From: Planctomycetota bacterium
GTDB taxonomy: Bacteria; Planctomycetota; J058; JAJDCQ01
Direction: 5' to 3'
Length of the DNA stretch: 46,595 nucleotides
Assembly: GCA_029260755.1 (NCBI GenBank)
Contig: JAJDCQ010000085.1
Coordinates: 1 to 46,595 of the forward strand
The position numbers were made by a program, and so were the translations under genes. The notes beneath the pieces were generated by a model. It made no database searches. It was not told the DNA's origin and worked only from the letters and a program-made list of their open reading frames with translations. Numbering within the stretch: the stretch's first letter is position 1; each line of letters opens with the position of its first letter. Shown here piece by piece: positions 1 to 9,849 of the stretch.

Positions 1-713
1 CACCCAACAAGGCGAGAGCGCCGTGACGAACGGCGCGACCGAACAGCCGGCCCCCGCAACCCGCCCTCGCAACTCGCGCCGTTCGGCGCGGCGGTCTCGC
101 CAAAAGGGTGAAACGGGCCGCGTGGGGCGGTCTTCCGAAGCTGCGGCCGAAGCACGAGGCGTGACGCGAGAGCTGGCGTCCCCCGGTCTGGACGCGGCAG
201 AGAGCAGCGGCCCACGGACAGCGGCCATGGCCATGGCCACGGTCTCGGTCAGCGGGCAGCGGTCAGCGGGCAGCGGGCAGCGGGCAGCGGGCAGCGGACA
301 GCGGACAGCGGACAGCGGACAGCGGGCAGCGGGCAGCGGGCAGCGGACAGCGGACAGCGGACAGCGGGCAGCGGGCAGCGGGCAGCGGGCAGCGGGCAGC
401 GGGCAGCGGGCGGCGGACAGCGGTCAGCGGTCACGGTCAGCGGTCACGGTCAGCGGACAGCGGACAGCGGGCAGCGGACAGCGGACAGCGGACAGCGGAC
501 AGCGGTCACGGTCGCGGTCAGCGGCCACGGCCACGGCCACGGCCACGGTCAGCGGTCACGGCCACGGTCACGGCCACGGCCACGGCCACGGCCACGGCCA
601 CGGGCACGGAACCGGCGTACAAGGAGACGGCGCCCTGGGGGGACAGGGGCGCCGTCGGAGGAGGAGGAGTAGAGGAAGGATGCTTTGGTGTGATTCGAGT
701 GTGTCTTGCTCGC
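1..713. other. Gene-free region around the tandem repeat
   Basis: No credible gene lies here. An open frame of about 258 codons runs through the tandem repeat, but its product is only a repeat translation with no initiation signal or domain. The flanks (1-240 and 610-713) hold nothing recognisable. The stretch 640-690 is purine-rich and lies just beyond the 3' end of the CAP gene on the opposite strand. Confidence 0.7.
248..605. repeat. Tandem 7-bp then 6-bp repeat array
   Basis: From about 248 to 520 the sequence is a nearly uninterrupted run of heptamers of the form NCAGCGG, where N is mostly A or G and sometimes T. There are roughly 35 units. From about 520 to 605 it changes to hexamers of the form CACGGC/CACGGT. 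Because 7 is not a multiple of 3, all frames stay open and give spurious low-complexity ORFs on both strands. The changing first base and the heptamer-to-hexamer change suggest slippage growth. No direct function is visible. Confidence 0.93.
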
Positions 714-1568
714 CTAGCTCGCCGGAGAAACCCGTCCGAACATCTGGGTCCAGTGATCACCAACCCGCGCCACGCCCATGCACTCCCAGTCGGCCGTGAG
801 AATGTTCCGGTGGTGCCCCGGGCTCGTGATCCAGCCGCCGTGGACCTTCTCGGCGCTCGCGTAACCCATGGCGATGTTCTCGCCGACCATGTTGCCGTCG
901 AAGCCGGCGTTCATGGCGCGGGCGAACGGGGTCGCGCCCTGGGCGTTCGGGGAGGTGTGACTGAAGTATCCGAGGCGCACCATCTCGCTCGTGTGGCCGC
1001 CGGCGGCTCCGGTGAGCTTGGTGCAGATCGTGAGGGCGGGCAGGCCCATCGACATCCGGTAGGCGTTGGTGACCTCGATCTGCTCGACCTGGTCGCGGCT
1101 CAGGCGCTCGGCCTTCGGCATGGCCTTCACGAACTCGTGGTTGGCCTTGAGCGTCTGGAGGTCGCGGAAGTGCTTGAGGAGCGCCTTCTCCCAGTCGTTG
1201 AGGCGGCTCGGCGCGGCGCTGACGAGCGCGTCGAGCTGGGCGCGCTTGCTCTTGCGGTGGAGCTTCTTGAGATCGGAGACGAGGTTCGCCTCGACGACCT
1301 TCCAGAGCTTCGCGACGCTCGCGGCGTGCTCGGTGACCTCGTCCTGGCTGCTCCGGCCCTTGTCGGCGTCGGCGTAGCGGACCTCGTCGCGGATCAGGGT
1401 CAGCGCCGAGGTGCGCGCCTGGTCGAGCTGACCGAGGGCGGCGAGCCGCTTCTTCAGCGCGCTGTTCTTCCGGCTCGGACCGGCTTCGGCGCTCGGGGCC
1501 ACGAGGCCGACGAGGACGAGCGCGATCGCGGCGGTCTTGAAGGCGGTGCTGGCGGTGGTCTTGGTCAT
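714..1568 (-). CDS. Exported CAP (SCP-like) domain protein
   Basis: The 284-residue product starts with a signal peptide (basic MTKTT start, hydrophobic run IALVLVGLVAPSAEA). A helical, Lys/Arg-rich middle section follows. The last 120 or so residues are a CAP/SCP domain: NAYRMSMGLPAL, then GHTSEMVRLGYFSH, then GENIAMG, then SPGHHRNIL. These match the conserved His/Glu/His blocks of the family (CAP1/CAP2 signatures). The ATG at 1568 was chosen because GAAGAGA lies just upstream and the signal peptide begins there. A longer reading with about 28 more residues is possible but would bury the signal. CAP proteins in bacteria are secreted or envelope proteins of mostly unknown activity, so no substrate can be named. 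It is separated from priA by about 380 bp, so it has its own promoter. Confidence 0.88.
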   Translation of the reverse strand: MTKTTASTAFKTAAIALVLVGLVAPSAEAGPSRKNSALKKRLAALGQLDQARTSALTLIRDEVRYADADKGRSSQDEVTEHAASVAKLWKVVEANLVSDLKKLHRKSKRAQLDALVSAAPSRLNDWEKALLKHFRDLQTLKANHEFVKAMPKAERLSRDQVEQIEVTNAYRMSMGLPALTICTKLTGAAGGHTSEMVRLGYFSHTSPNAQGATPFARAMNAGFDGNMVGENIAMGYASAEKVHGGWITSPGHHRNILTADWECMGVARVGDHWTQMFGRVSPAS

Positions 1569-1740
1569 GGTTCTCTTCGCGTTCTTTTCGAGTCTCAATC
1601 GGGTTCGGAGCGTTCGTTCGCTCTGCCCGACCCTTCGCGATCGCCATGCCAAAGTTGCATCGCCCTAAGCCTTTGAAAACGAAGGGCCAGCGTGATGCTC
1701 GATCCGTCTCGTTCGTCCCCGGCTGCCTCCGTACGTCTCG

Positions 1741-1753
1741 TTTGAGACTCAAA
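1741..1753. promoter_or_regulatory. Palindrome upstream of CAP gene, possible operator
   Basis: TTTGAGACTCAAA is a symmetric 6+1+6 palindrome about 175 bp upstream of the CAP start codon. Its symmetry suits a dimeric regulator, but no regulator or second copy supports this. Confidence 0.25.
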
Positions 1754-1877
1754 TCGATCTCAACGCGTCGCGTCGCCTCGGCGCTCGTGGTGAGAATGAA
1801 CGACCAGCCAAGGACTTAGGCCCTTGGTTGCGCCCTTCAAGGACTTAGGAACGGAGTTCGGGACGGCTGCGCGCCCC

Positions 1878-1902
1878 TCATCCATCACTCATCGATGGAT
1901 GA
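1878..1902 (-). terminator. Stem-loop after priA, possible terminator
   Basis: TCATCCATC and GATGGATGA form a perfect 9-bp stem with a 7-nt loop, about 45 bp past the priA stop. No U-run follows on the minus strand, so intrinsic termination is uncertain. It may stabilise the 3' end instead. Confidence 0.4.
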
Positions 1903-1945
1903 TCGAGTTACGCGCGCGGGGCGAGACGCATCGACCGCTCGATGG

Positions 1946-4426
1946 TCACAGAAGCGAGAGCGGGTCGACGTCGATCGTGACGACCGCGTTTCGTGGGAAG
2001 CCCTTCGCCTGCGCCGACGCGTGGGCCGCCTCGGCCGTCGCGCGGGCGGGTCCGACGCCGTCGGTCTTCACGAGGACGTGCACCCGCCACTGGCGATTGA
2101 GGAACGCGCGCGGGCACGGCGCCGGACCGAGGACGGCCGCGCCCGACCCCTCGAGCGATCGACGGACCGCGCCCGCGACCAGGCCCGCCGCGCGATCGGC
2201 CGTCTCGCGTTTGCCCGCGCGGATGACCACCCGGACGAGGCGGGCGAACGGGGGGTAGCGCAGGACGCGGCGGTGCTCGAGCTCGGTCTTCACGAACCCC
2301 TCGTAGTCGTGCTTCGCGGCGCGCTCGACGGCGAAGTGGTCGGGCGAGTAGGTCTGGAGCACCGTCCGGCCCGGCCGCTTGCCGCGCCCCGCCCTCCCGG
2401 CCACCTGGGTCAGGAGCTGGAACGTCCGCTCGGCGGCGCGGAAGTCGGGGAGGCCGAGGGCGGTGTCGGCGTTCGTCACGCCGACGAGGGTGACGTCCTC
2501 GAAGTCGAGCCCCTTGGCGACCATCTGGGTGCCGACGAGGACGTGGTGCGGCCCGCTCCGGAACCGGTCGAGGACCGCCTCGACGTCGACGCCGCTCCGG
2601 ATGGCATCGGTGTCGAGCCGGAGGACGCCCGCGTTCGGGAAGACGGCCTCGATCGCCGCCTCGAGCCGCTCGGTCCCCGCGCCGACGTGCTGGATCTGTC
2701 CCTCGATGCACTCGGGGCACCGCTCGCCGATCGTCGCGCGGTGGTAGCAGTAGTGACAGATCGCCGCCTCGGCCCGCCGGTGCCACGCGAGCGCGATGTC
2801 GCAGTGGGGGCACTTCACGAGCACGCCGCAGCGCGGGCAGTGGAGCGCCGTGCTGTGGCCGCGGCGGTTCAGGAACAGGATCGCGCGCTCGCCGCGGTCG
2901 ATCGTGTCGGCGAGGAGCGACTCGAGGCGCCGGCTGAAGATCGCCGGGGCGCCGCGGCGCTCGGCCGCCTCGACCCGGAGGTCGACCACGTCGACCTCGG
3001 GGAGGAGGGCGCCCGTCGCCCGGCGCGTCAGCGCGGCGGCGGTGTACTTGCCGGCGCGCGCGTTGTGGAGCGTCTCGAGGGCGGGCGTCGCCGATGCGAG
3101 GACGCAGACCGCGCCGGCGCGCTTCGCGCGGACGATCGCGACGTCGCGGCCGTGGTAGCGCGGCGTCTGCTCCTGCTTGTAGGAGGGCTCGTGCTCCTCG
3201 TCGACGACGATCAGCCCGACGTCGGGGATCGGCGCCCAGACCGCCGAGCGGGCGCCGACGACCACGCGCGCCCGGCCGGTCCGCGCCCGCTCCCACGCGT
3301 CGGTCCGCGCCTTCGCGCTCTGGCGGCTGTGGATGATCGCCACGCCGGCGCTCGCGAAGCGGGCCCGGAGCGTCCGCTGGAGCGGCGGGGTGAGGACGAT
3401 CTCGGGCACGAGGACGATCGCCGTGCGTCCGGACGCGAGCGCCTGCTCGATCGCGCGCAGGTAGACCTCGGTCTTCCCGCTCCCGGTGATCCCGTGCAGG
3501 AGCACGACGCCGAAGCGCCCGGCGTCGAGCGGCTCGACGATCGTCGCGAGGGCGGCCGCCTGCTCGTCGGTGAGCGAGAAGCGGGCCGATCCGACGCCGG
3601 CGACCGGGGGCGTCTCGCCCTCGGCGTCGGGCGGAACGTCGGGATCATCGTGACGACGCTCGGTCACCGTCAGCAGCTCGCGCTCGAGGAGCGTCCGGAC
3701 GCTCGCTCGCGACGCGTCCGCGAGCCCCATCACCTCGCCGAGGCGGAGCCCGCCGCCGGCGTTCGCCAGGCGATCGAGCACCCGGCAGCCCGCCGGGCTC
3801 GGGCGGCGTCCCGGCGGAGGCGGGGGCGGCTCGGGATCGGGCCGGGGCGCGTCGGCCGGTCGGCAGGCGGCCTCGGTCGCGACGCCCGCCTCGGTCAGGG
3901 TCACCCACGCCTCGGCGGACCACCGCTTCCGCCGCGAGGCGACCCCGTCGGCCCGCGCCTCGTCCTTCGACGCCGTGACGTCGAGGGGGAGGGCCGCCCG
4001 GAGCGCCTCGCCCCAGCTCGTCGCGTAGTAGCTGGCCACCCAGCCGGCGAGCTCGATGATCGACTCGGGCAGGGCCGGTCGGCCCGGCGGGTCGAGGGCG
4101 GCCTCGATCTCCTTCAGCTTGTTCGGTGCGACCTCGGGCGCCACGTCGACGGCGACGACGAAGCCGATCATCCGGCGGCGCCCGAACGGCACCTTCGCCC
4201 GCGCCCCCGGCACGAGTCGGTCTCGGAGACGCTGGGGGGCGCGATAGTCGAACTCGCGCCGGAGCGGCAGGTCGAGCGCCATCCGGACGACGAACCAGGG
4301 GGCGGCCGCGTCGGAGGGCTCCGGCCGGGCCTCCGCCTCGGCGTCGGGCTTCGCCTTGGACTGTGGCTCCGGCTCGGGCGCTTCGGCGGGCTCGGGCGTG
4401 TCGAAGAGGGAGCCCGTGGACGCCAT
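1946..4426 (-). CDS. priA: Primosomal protein N' (replication restart helicase PriA)
   Basis: This 826-residue protein is a superfamily 2 3'-5' DNA helicase that binds stalled forks and reloads the replisome. The N-terminal 40 residues are an acidic, Pro-rich, Glu/Ala extension. The DNA-binding region follows (FDYRAPQRLRDRLVPGARAK). The Walker A motif GITGSGKTE is near residue 312 and the DEEH Walker B box near 407, followed by QEQTPRYHGRDVA as in PriA. The inserted zinc module near 525-575 has the expected paired cysteines (CPRCG, CPHC, CHYC, CPEC). The motif GTQMVAKGLDFEDVTLVGV, also typical of PriA, is present. Length is about 90 residues above E. coli PriA, mostly from the N-terminal extension and a Pro-rich linker. 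The ATG lies 2 bp after the stop of the upstream kinase gene, so the two are probably cotranscribed and translationally coupled. Confidence 0.96.
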   Translation of the reverse strand: MASTGSLFDTPEPAEAPEPEPQSKAKPDAEAEARPEPSDAAAPWFVVRMALDLPLRREFDYRAPQRLRDRLVPGARAKVPFGRRRMIGFVVAVDVAPEVAPNKLKEIEAALDPPGRPALPESIIELAGWVASYYATSWGEALRAALPLDVTASKDEARADGVASRRKRWSAEAWVTLTEAGVATEAACRPADAPRPDPEPPPPPPGRRPSPAGCRVLDRLANAGGGLRLGEVMGLADASRASVRTLLERELLTVTERRHDDPDVPPDAEGETPPVAGVGSARFSLTDEQAAALATIVEPLDAGRFGVVLLHGITGSGKTEVYLRAIEQALASGRTAIVLVPEIVLTPPLQRTLRARFASAGVAIIHSRQSAKARTDAWERARTGRARVVVGARSAVWAPIPDVGLIVVDEEHEPSYKQEQTPRYHGRDVAIVRAKRAGAVCVLASATPALETLHNARAGKYTAAALTRRATGALLPEVDVVDLRVEAAERRGAPAIFSRRLESLLADTIDRGERAILFLNRRGHSTALHCPRCGVLVKCPHCDIALAWHRRAEAAICHYCYHRATIGERCPECIEGQIQHVGAGTERLEAAIEAVFPNAGVLRLDTDAIRSGVDVEAVLDRFRSGPHHVLVGTQMVAKGLDFEDVTLVGVTNADTALGLPDFRAAERTFQLLTQVAGRAGRGKRPGRTVLQTYSPDHFAVERAAKHDYEGFVKTELEHRRVLRYPPFARLVRVVIRAGKRETADRAAGLVAGAVRRSLEGSGAAVLGPAPCPRAFLNRQWRVHVLVKTDGVGPARATAEAAHASAQAKGFPRNAVVTIDVDPLSLL

Positions 4427-4428
4427 CG

Positions 4429-6012
<1,584 letters not shown>

Positions 6013-6115
6013 GCCCACGGGCTCCGATGTGGCGATGGCGATGGCGGTGGATGCAGCGCGAACGTCAGCAGAGCACGCCTCCCGAGCCGGTGTCAAGCCG
6101 AGCCGGTCGCGGGCG

Positions 6116-7321
6116 TCAGCACGCCTGCCGCACCTCGGGGCGGCGCATCTTCCAGAGGAAGCCGTCGGCCCAGAAGTGGAGGAGCGCCTGGAAGCTTCCC
6201 CAGTAGAACACCCACTTGCCGAGGGTCAGCCCGGCGATCCGACCGGGCGGGCTGTCGACCAGGAAGAGGGTCCCCCACCAGCTCGCGAGGAAGTAGGCGC
6301 CGGTGAGGTAGCCGAAGAAGAACCCGTAGAAGAGGAGCGGGCGCCGGAGGAGTCGGCCGAGGAACGGCTCGTGGCCCAGGGGACGGTGGTAGCGGCGGCG
6401 CTGGAACGCCCACACGAACACCATGTACTCGACCGAGTGGGAGAACGAGAACGCGAGGAACACCTTGACCGGGTCGAAGACGAGGAACGACGCGGCGAGC
6501 GCCGTCGTCGCGACGACCATCGAGAGCCTCGGCCCGCTCCGGAGGCGGTGACAGCGCCACTCGGCGCGGACCCACAGGGCGACCGCGGCGACGACGAGCG
6601 CCGCGCCGAGCGGGATCAGGGCGCCGCCCCAGCGGGCGAGGAGGTCGGCCATGGGGACGAGCCAGAAGGCGTAGCTCGGGAGCTGCGCCTCGATGTTGTC
6701 GCGGACGTACGGCGCGAGCCACGCGAGGTAGAGCGGCATCCAGGCGAGGAGGAGGAGCCGGTCGTTCCAGCCCGGGACGCGCTCGGGGTCGCCCGCCTTG
6801 CCGTCGTAGAGGCGGAGGATCCCGAACTTCTGCATGTAGAAGTGCCACACGTTCCAGACGGCGCCGGCGACGAGGACGCTGCCGATCAGCACGCCTCCGA
6901 GCCCGGCGCGAGCGCCCTCGATCCACGGGCTGGCGAGGAACAGCGCGGTGAGGACGAACGCCGGAACGAGGAGACGCCACCGGTAGCGCCCGAGCACCTC
7001 GGAGTCGAGGAAGGCGTAGGGCAGGGTCGTGTGTCGGTGGAGGAAGTTTGCCAGCGCGATGAGGATGAACCAGGGCAGGTAATCGCGGTAGCGGTCGGTG
7101 CCGGCGAGCGCCATCGGGATGAGGACGAAGAGCCAGCTCCAGTGATAAGCGAGCAGATCGATCGCCGGCGAGACGTGCCAGCGCGGCACCGGCCGGTCGG
7201 CGCCGCGCGGAGCGATCAGGCGGCCGAACAAGCCGGTCGGCTCGACGGCGACCGTGGCCGCGTCGCTCGCGGGCGGGGCGGCGGGCGCGGCGGCGGGAGG
7301 GCCCTCGGACATGCCGCCCAT
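6116..7321 (-). CDS. Multi-pass membrane protein with conserved histidines
   Basis: The 401-residue protein has roughly nine or ten hydrophobic helices after a Pro/Ala-rich cytosolic N-terminus of about 45 residues. Histidines sit at or near membrane segments in motifs such as NFLHRHTTLPY, VWHFYMQKFGILR, FSHSVEYMVF and LLHFWADGFLWK. This arrangement resembles histidine-cluster membrane oxidoreductases or hydroxylases, but I recognise no defined family, so function is unassigned. The start may be ATG 7321 or ATG 7312. The gene begins about 20 bp after the uracil-DNA glycosylase gene on the same strand, so the two may share a transcript. Roughly 100 bp separate its end from the kinase start. 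Confidence 0.85.
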   Translation of the reverse strand: MGGMSEGPPAAAPAAPPASDAATVAVEPTGLFGRLIAPRGADRPVPRWHVSPAIDLLAYHWSWLFVLIPMALAGTDRYRDYLPWFILIALANFLHRHTTLPYAFLDSEVLGRYRWRLLVPAFVLTALFLASPWIEGARAGLGGVLIGSVLVAGAVWNVWHFYMQKFGILRLYDGKAGDPERVPGWNDRLLLLAWMPLYLAWLAPYVRDNIEAQLPSYAFWLVPMADLLARWGGALIPLGAALVVAAVALWVRAEWRCHRLRSGPRLSMVVATTALAASFLVFDPVKVFLAFSFSHSVEYMVFVWAFQRRRYHRPLGHEPFLGRLLRRPLLFYGFFFGYLTGAYFLASWWGTLFLVDSPPGRIAGLTLGKWVFYWGSFQALLHFWADGFLWKMRRPEVRQAC

Positions 7322-7344
7322 GGAACCGACCGGCTCCGACGTCG

Positions 7345-8118
7345 TCAAGCGCTTCCCGTCGCCGGCGACGGCCAGGCGCAGCCGAGCTCCTCGAGCTGGC
7401 GTCGCGCGGCCGGGAGCCAGCCGCGGTTCGCGATCGGGCTGGCCGGGCTGGGGTGGAGGATCGTGCCGACCGGGGGCGCGTCGTCGACCTCTTGCAGCAG
7501 GGTGACGAGCCGCTTCTCGGCCCACTTGCCGATGCCGAGGACGCGCGCGGGGCGAAGCGCGGCGATCACCTCGCGGGCGTGGTCGTCGCAGGCCGACAGG
7601 ACCGCCGCCATCGCATCCTTGGGGAGCTTGTCGGGCGTGACGTTGCTCCCGCGCTCGCTCAGGAAGAGGAGCGGGCAGTAGTTCGCGACGAAGAACCGAT
7701 CGAAGAAGGCGTCCGCCGTCCCGAAGCAGTCGCGGGCGCCGCCCCACAGGCGCTGGCCGCTCACCTCCGAGCGCGGGCTCGCGACGCCGCGGATCGGGAC
7801 GCGCTCGTGCGCGCCGCGCGGCTGCTCGACCGCCCCATCGATCCCGAGGAAGTCGCGGACGAGGCCGGGGTCGCCGAACGGGACACCGGTCTGCCCCATT
7901 CCCCAGGGTCCGGGGTTCATCCCGAAGAGGACGGCGTCGAGGACGGCGCGCCGAACGTGGAGCTCGATGTAGCGGCGATGGTTGTCGCCGGCGTACTGGA
8001 GCGGGTCGAGGACGTGCGGCGCGCGCTCACCCCGCAGCTTCGGGATCAGGCGCTTCAGGCGACGCGAGAGGCGCTCGGCGGCGGCGAGGACGCTCGCCGC
8101 GGGCTCGTTCTTGGGCAT
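7345..8118 (-). CDS. SMUG1-type uracil-DNA glycosylase
   Basis: This 257-residue protein removes uracil (and oxidised pyrimidines such as 5-hydroxymethyluracil) from DNA in base excision repair. The SMUG1 active-site block GMNPGPWGMGQTGVPFG lies near residue 70, with Asn and Met-Asn-Pro as in the family. The C-terminal minor-groove motif HPSPASP is near residue 220. Length matches SMUG1 (about 240-270). The ATG at 8118 has GGAG at a good distance. A longer frame reaching 8181 lacks this site and would enter the neighbouring repeat element. A hairpin and a long inverted repeat lie directly upstream (8155-8379). Confidence 0.95.
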   Translation of the reverse strand: MPKNEPAASVLAAAERLSRRLKRLIPKLRGERAPHVLDPLQYAGDNHRRYIELHVRRAVLDAVLFGMNPGPWGMGQTGVPFGDPGLVRDFLGIDGAVEQPRGAHERVPIRGVASPRSEVSGQRLWGGARDCFGTADAFFDRFFVANYCPLLFLSERGSNVTPDKLPKDAMAAVLSACDDHAREVIAALRPARVLGIGKWAEKRLVTLLQEVDDAPPVGTILHPSPASPIANRGWLPAARRQLEELGCAWPSPATGSA

Positions 8119-8547
8119 GGCGAGCTCCGGAGGTTCGTCCGAGGGAAATCGGATGATCGGCTTCGCCGATCGATTCCTCACGCAGAGCCGCAGAGGTTCA
8201 ACCGGAAACGCAGAGACCGCAGAGAGTCACGGTCCGTGCCTCACGCCTGGCTCGGTCCAGCGTTCTGGGACTCACTGGACGAGCCCATCGCGGGCAAGCA
8301 CGGCGGGACTGAGCTCCAGAGGGGACCCCTCTGCGTTCTCTGCGTTTCCTTTGGAACCTCTGCGGCTCCGCGTGAAAGAGAAAGAGGAGCAGTATGCCGC
8401 CTCGTGGGGAATTTCCCGAGCCCGTTTCCGGGCGTGCCACCAACCCGCCTTGCGCGCAACGATGGCCCGTGCCAGGATGAACCGATACAGAACATTGAAG
8501 GGTACATCCATCGCCAGGGGCGAAGACCCCGCCCGGAGGTCCCTCTC
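8119..8547. other. Intergenic region holding inverted-repeat element 1
   Basis: This divergent 429-bp gap between the uracil glycosylase and the diiron protein is mostly taken by a long inverted repeat (8176-8379) and its flanking hairpin (8155-8171). Promoters for both genes must lie in it or inside the element. I could not pick a clear -35/-10 pair. Confidence 0.6.
8155..8379. repeat. Long inverted-repeat element 1 (GCAGAG type)
   Basis: Arms of about 48 bp (8176-8226 and 8329-8379) are inverted copies of each other with few mismatches. Each is built of short CGCAGAG-type units around an AACCGGAAA-like spacer. The roughly 100-bp loop is unique. A perfect 7-bp hairpin, GATCGGC-TTC-GCCGATC, sits at the outer left edge (8155-8171). 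Translation in the open frames gives the RRDRRE-type peptides typical of such dispersed repeats and is not coding. Confidence 0.9.
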
Positions 8548-9570
8548 ATGGCTCGATTCCGCCCGGCCGACTTCCCGCCCTACCACCTCCTCGACGGCGA
8601 CTACACGGCCGCCGAGCGCGAGGCGAAGCGCAAGCTCGAGCGTCTCTACCACCACACTCGCGACAAGGCCTGGGACGGACGGGAGGTGCTCGGCGAGGCG
8701 CTCGAGCGCCACGGCGGGATCCAGCTCCCCGACCACAAGCGCGAGGCGATCGCCCGCATCTTCAGCATCATCCTCTGGGGGGAGCTCGCCGCGTGGCACA
8801 TCGGCGCCGAGCTCGCGCACATGCTCGACGACCCCGAGGCGAAGATGGCCGCGACCGGCCAGGCCTTCGACGAGGCGCGCCACTTCGCGACGATGCGCGA
8901 CTACCTCCTCGCCCTCGGGCTGCCGAACCTTCCGCCGCTCGAGCCGTTCACGCGCGAGATCCTGCGCGACGTCCTCGAGGCGGAGAGCGTCGCGGTGAAG
9001 GTCGTCGGGATGCATCTGCTCGTCGAGAACGTCGCCCTGACGCTCTTCCAGCTCGTCGCCGAGGGCGAGACCGAGCCGGTCCTCTCGGAGATCCTCCCCT
9101 TCTTCGAGCGGGACGAGGCGCGCCACGTCGGCCTCGGCGTGATGCACCTGCCCGAGATCCTCAAGAAGATCTCGTGGCTCGACGCGCTCCGGCTCCAGGC
9201 GTTCCAGGTCAAGGTCACGACGTTCATCACGTGGGGCACGCTGAACCTCCGGAAGGACTTCCACCGGATCGGCGTCGACCCGCACGAGGGGATGACCCGC
9301 GGCCTGCGCTACCAGCAGGACGTCTACGGCCGCGTCGATCCCGAGCACAAGTCGCGCGGTCTCTACCGGCCGAGCTCGTTCCTGGCCGACCTCCAGAGCA
9401 AGACGGTCGGCGTCCTCTTCCCGCCCAAGGGGGAGGAGATCTCGAAGTGGCACTCGGGCCTGATCTCGGTCATGGGCGGCATGGCGAAGGCGACCGCCTT
9501 CGCGGTCAACCGCGTCTCGTCCGACGGGCCCGGCCTGAGCGAGCCCGTCCTCGAAGAGGCGGCCGCCTAG
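8548..9570 (+). CDS. Ferritin-like diiron protein
   Basis: The 340-residue, mostly helical protein has two DEARH motifs (FDEARHFATM near residue 110 and RDEARHVGLG near 190), plus glutamates in WGELAAWH and LLVENVALT at the expected helix positions. This is a four-helix-bundle diiron site as in rubrerythrin, ribonucleotide reductase R2 and AurF-like N-oxygenases. The long C-terminal helical part resembles none I can name. It has no signal peptide, so it is cytosolic. Reaction unknown; oxygen-dependent oxidation is the natural inference. The start ATG has GGAGG eight bases upstream, which rules out a much longer upstream frame. A 38-residue membrane peptide gene follows 53 bp later. Confidence 0.9.
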   Translation: MARFRPADFPPYHLLDGDYTAAEREAKRKLERLYHHTRDKAWDGREVLGEALERHGGIQLPDHKREAIARIFSIILWGELAAWHIGAELAHMLDDPEAKMAATGQAFDEARHFATMRDYLLALGLPNLPPLEPFTREILRDVLEAESVAVKVVGMHLLVENVALTLFQLVAEGETEPVLSEILPFFERDEARHVGLGVMHLPEILKKISWLDALRLQAFQVKVTTFITWGTLNLRKDFHRIGVDPHEGMTRGLRYQQDVYGRVDPEHKSRGLYRPSSFLADLQSKTVGVLFPPKGEEISKWHSGLISVMGGMAKATAFAVNRVSSDGPGLSEPVLEEAAA

Positions 9571-9623
9571 GCGACCGCGACCTCGGCCGACCTGGCCCCC
9601 TCGTCCTCTGGGAGATCGAAACC

Positions 9624-9740
9624 GTGCTCGTCGACATCCTCGCCGCCGCGCTCCTGATCATTGGCCTCCTCGTCCTCGGCTCGTTCACGGCCGCCCAGGC
9701 GATGCTCGGCCTCCTCGACCGGCTCCCCGTCCGGATCTGA
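9624..9740 (+). CDS. 38-residue single-pass membrane peptide
   Basis: A GTG start with GGGAGAT upstream opens a 38-codon frame. The product is almost all one hydrophobic helix (DILAAALLIIGLLVLGSF) with a short C-terminal basic tail. It follows the diiron gene on the same strand and ends about 20 bp before a good promoter. Small peptides like this often join membrane complexes, but no partner is proven. It could be a chance frame; the start site and clean hydrophobic pattern argue for a gene. Confidence 0.5.
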   Translation: MLVDILAAALLIIGLLVLGSFTAAQAMLGLLDRLPVRI

Positions 9741-9760
9741 GTCGCGTCGCGCCCGGCGCG

Positions 9761-9789
9761 TTGACCTCCTTCCGCTTCCCGGCTTAGAT
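9761..9789 (+). promoter_or_regulatory. Sigma-70-like promoter of the SDR gene
   Basis: TTGACC and TTAGAT are separated by exactly 17 bp. Transcription would begin about 55 bases before the SDR start codon. Confidence 0.55.
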
Positions 9790-9849
9790 GGCGCGCTTCA
9801 CGGCGCGGCACCGCGTGCGCCGACGGCCATCGAAGCGAGGGGGAAGACG

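Larger units (their letters stand above)
1569..1945. other. Intergenic region between priA 3' end and CAP gene
   Basis: No gene is seen in this 377-bp stretch. It contains a palindrome TTTGAGACTCAAA (1741-1753), a direct repeat of AAGGACTTAGG (near 1811 and 1841) and a perfect 9-bp stem-loop (1878-1902). The promoter of the CAP gene must lie here, but no convincing -35/-10 pair was found. Confidence 0.6.

Noticed and set aside
248..605. CRISPR array
   Set aside because: Units are directly adjacent without spacers and only 6-7 bp long; no cas genes nearby.
23..799. 258-residue open frame over the tandem repeat
   Set aside because: The product is a mere translation of the 7-bp repeat, without a start site or domain; a period of 7 keeps all frames open.
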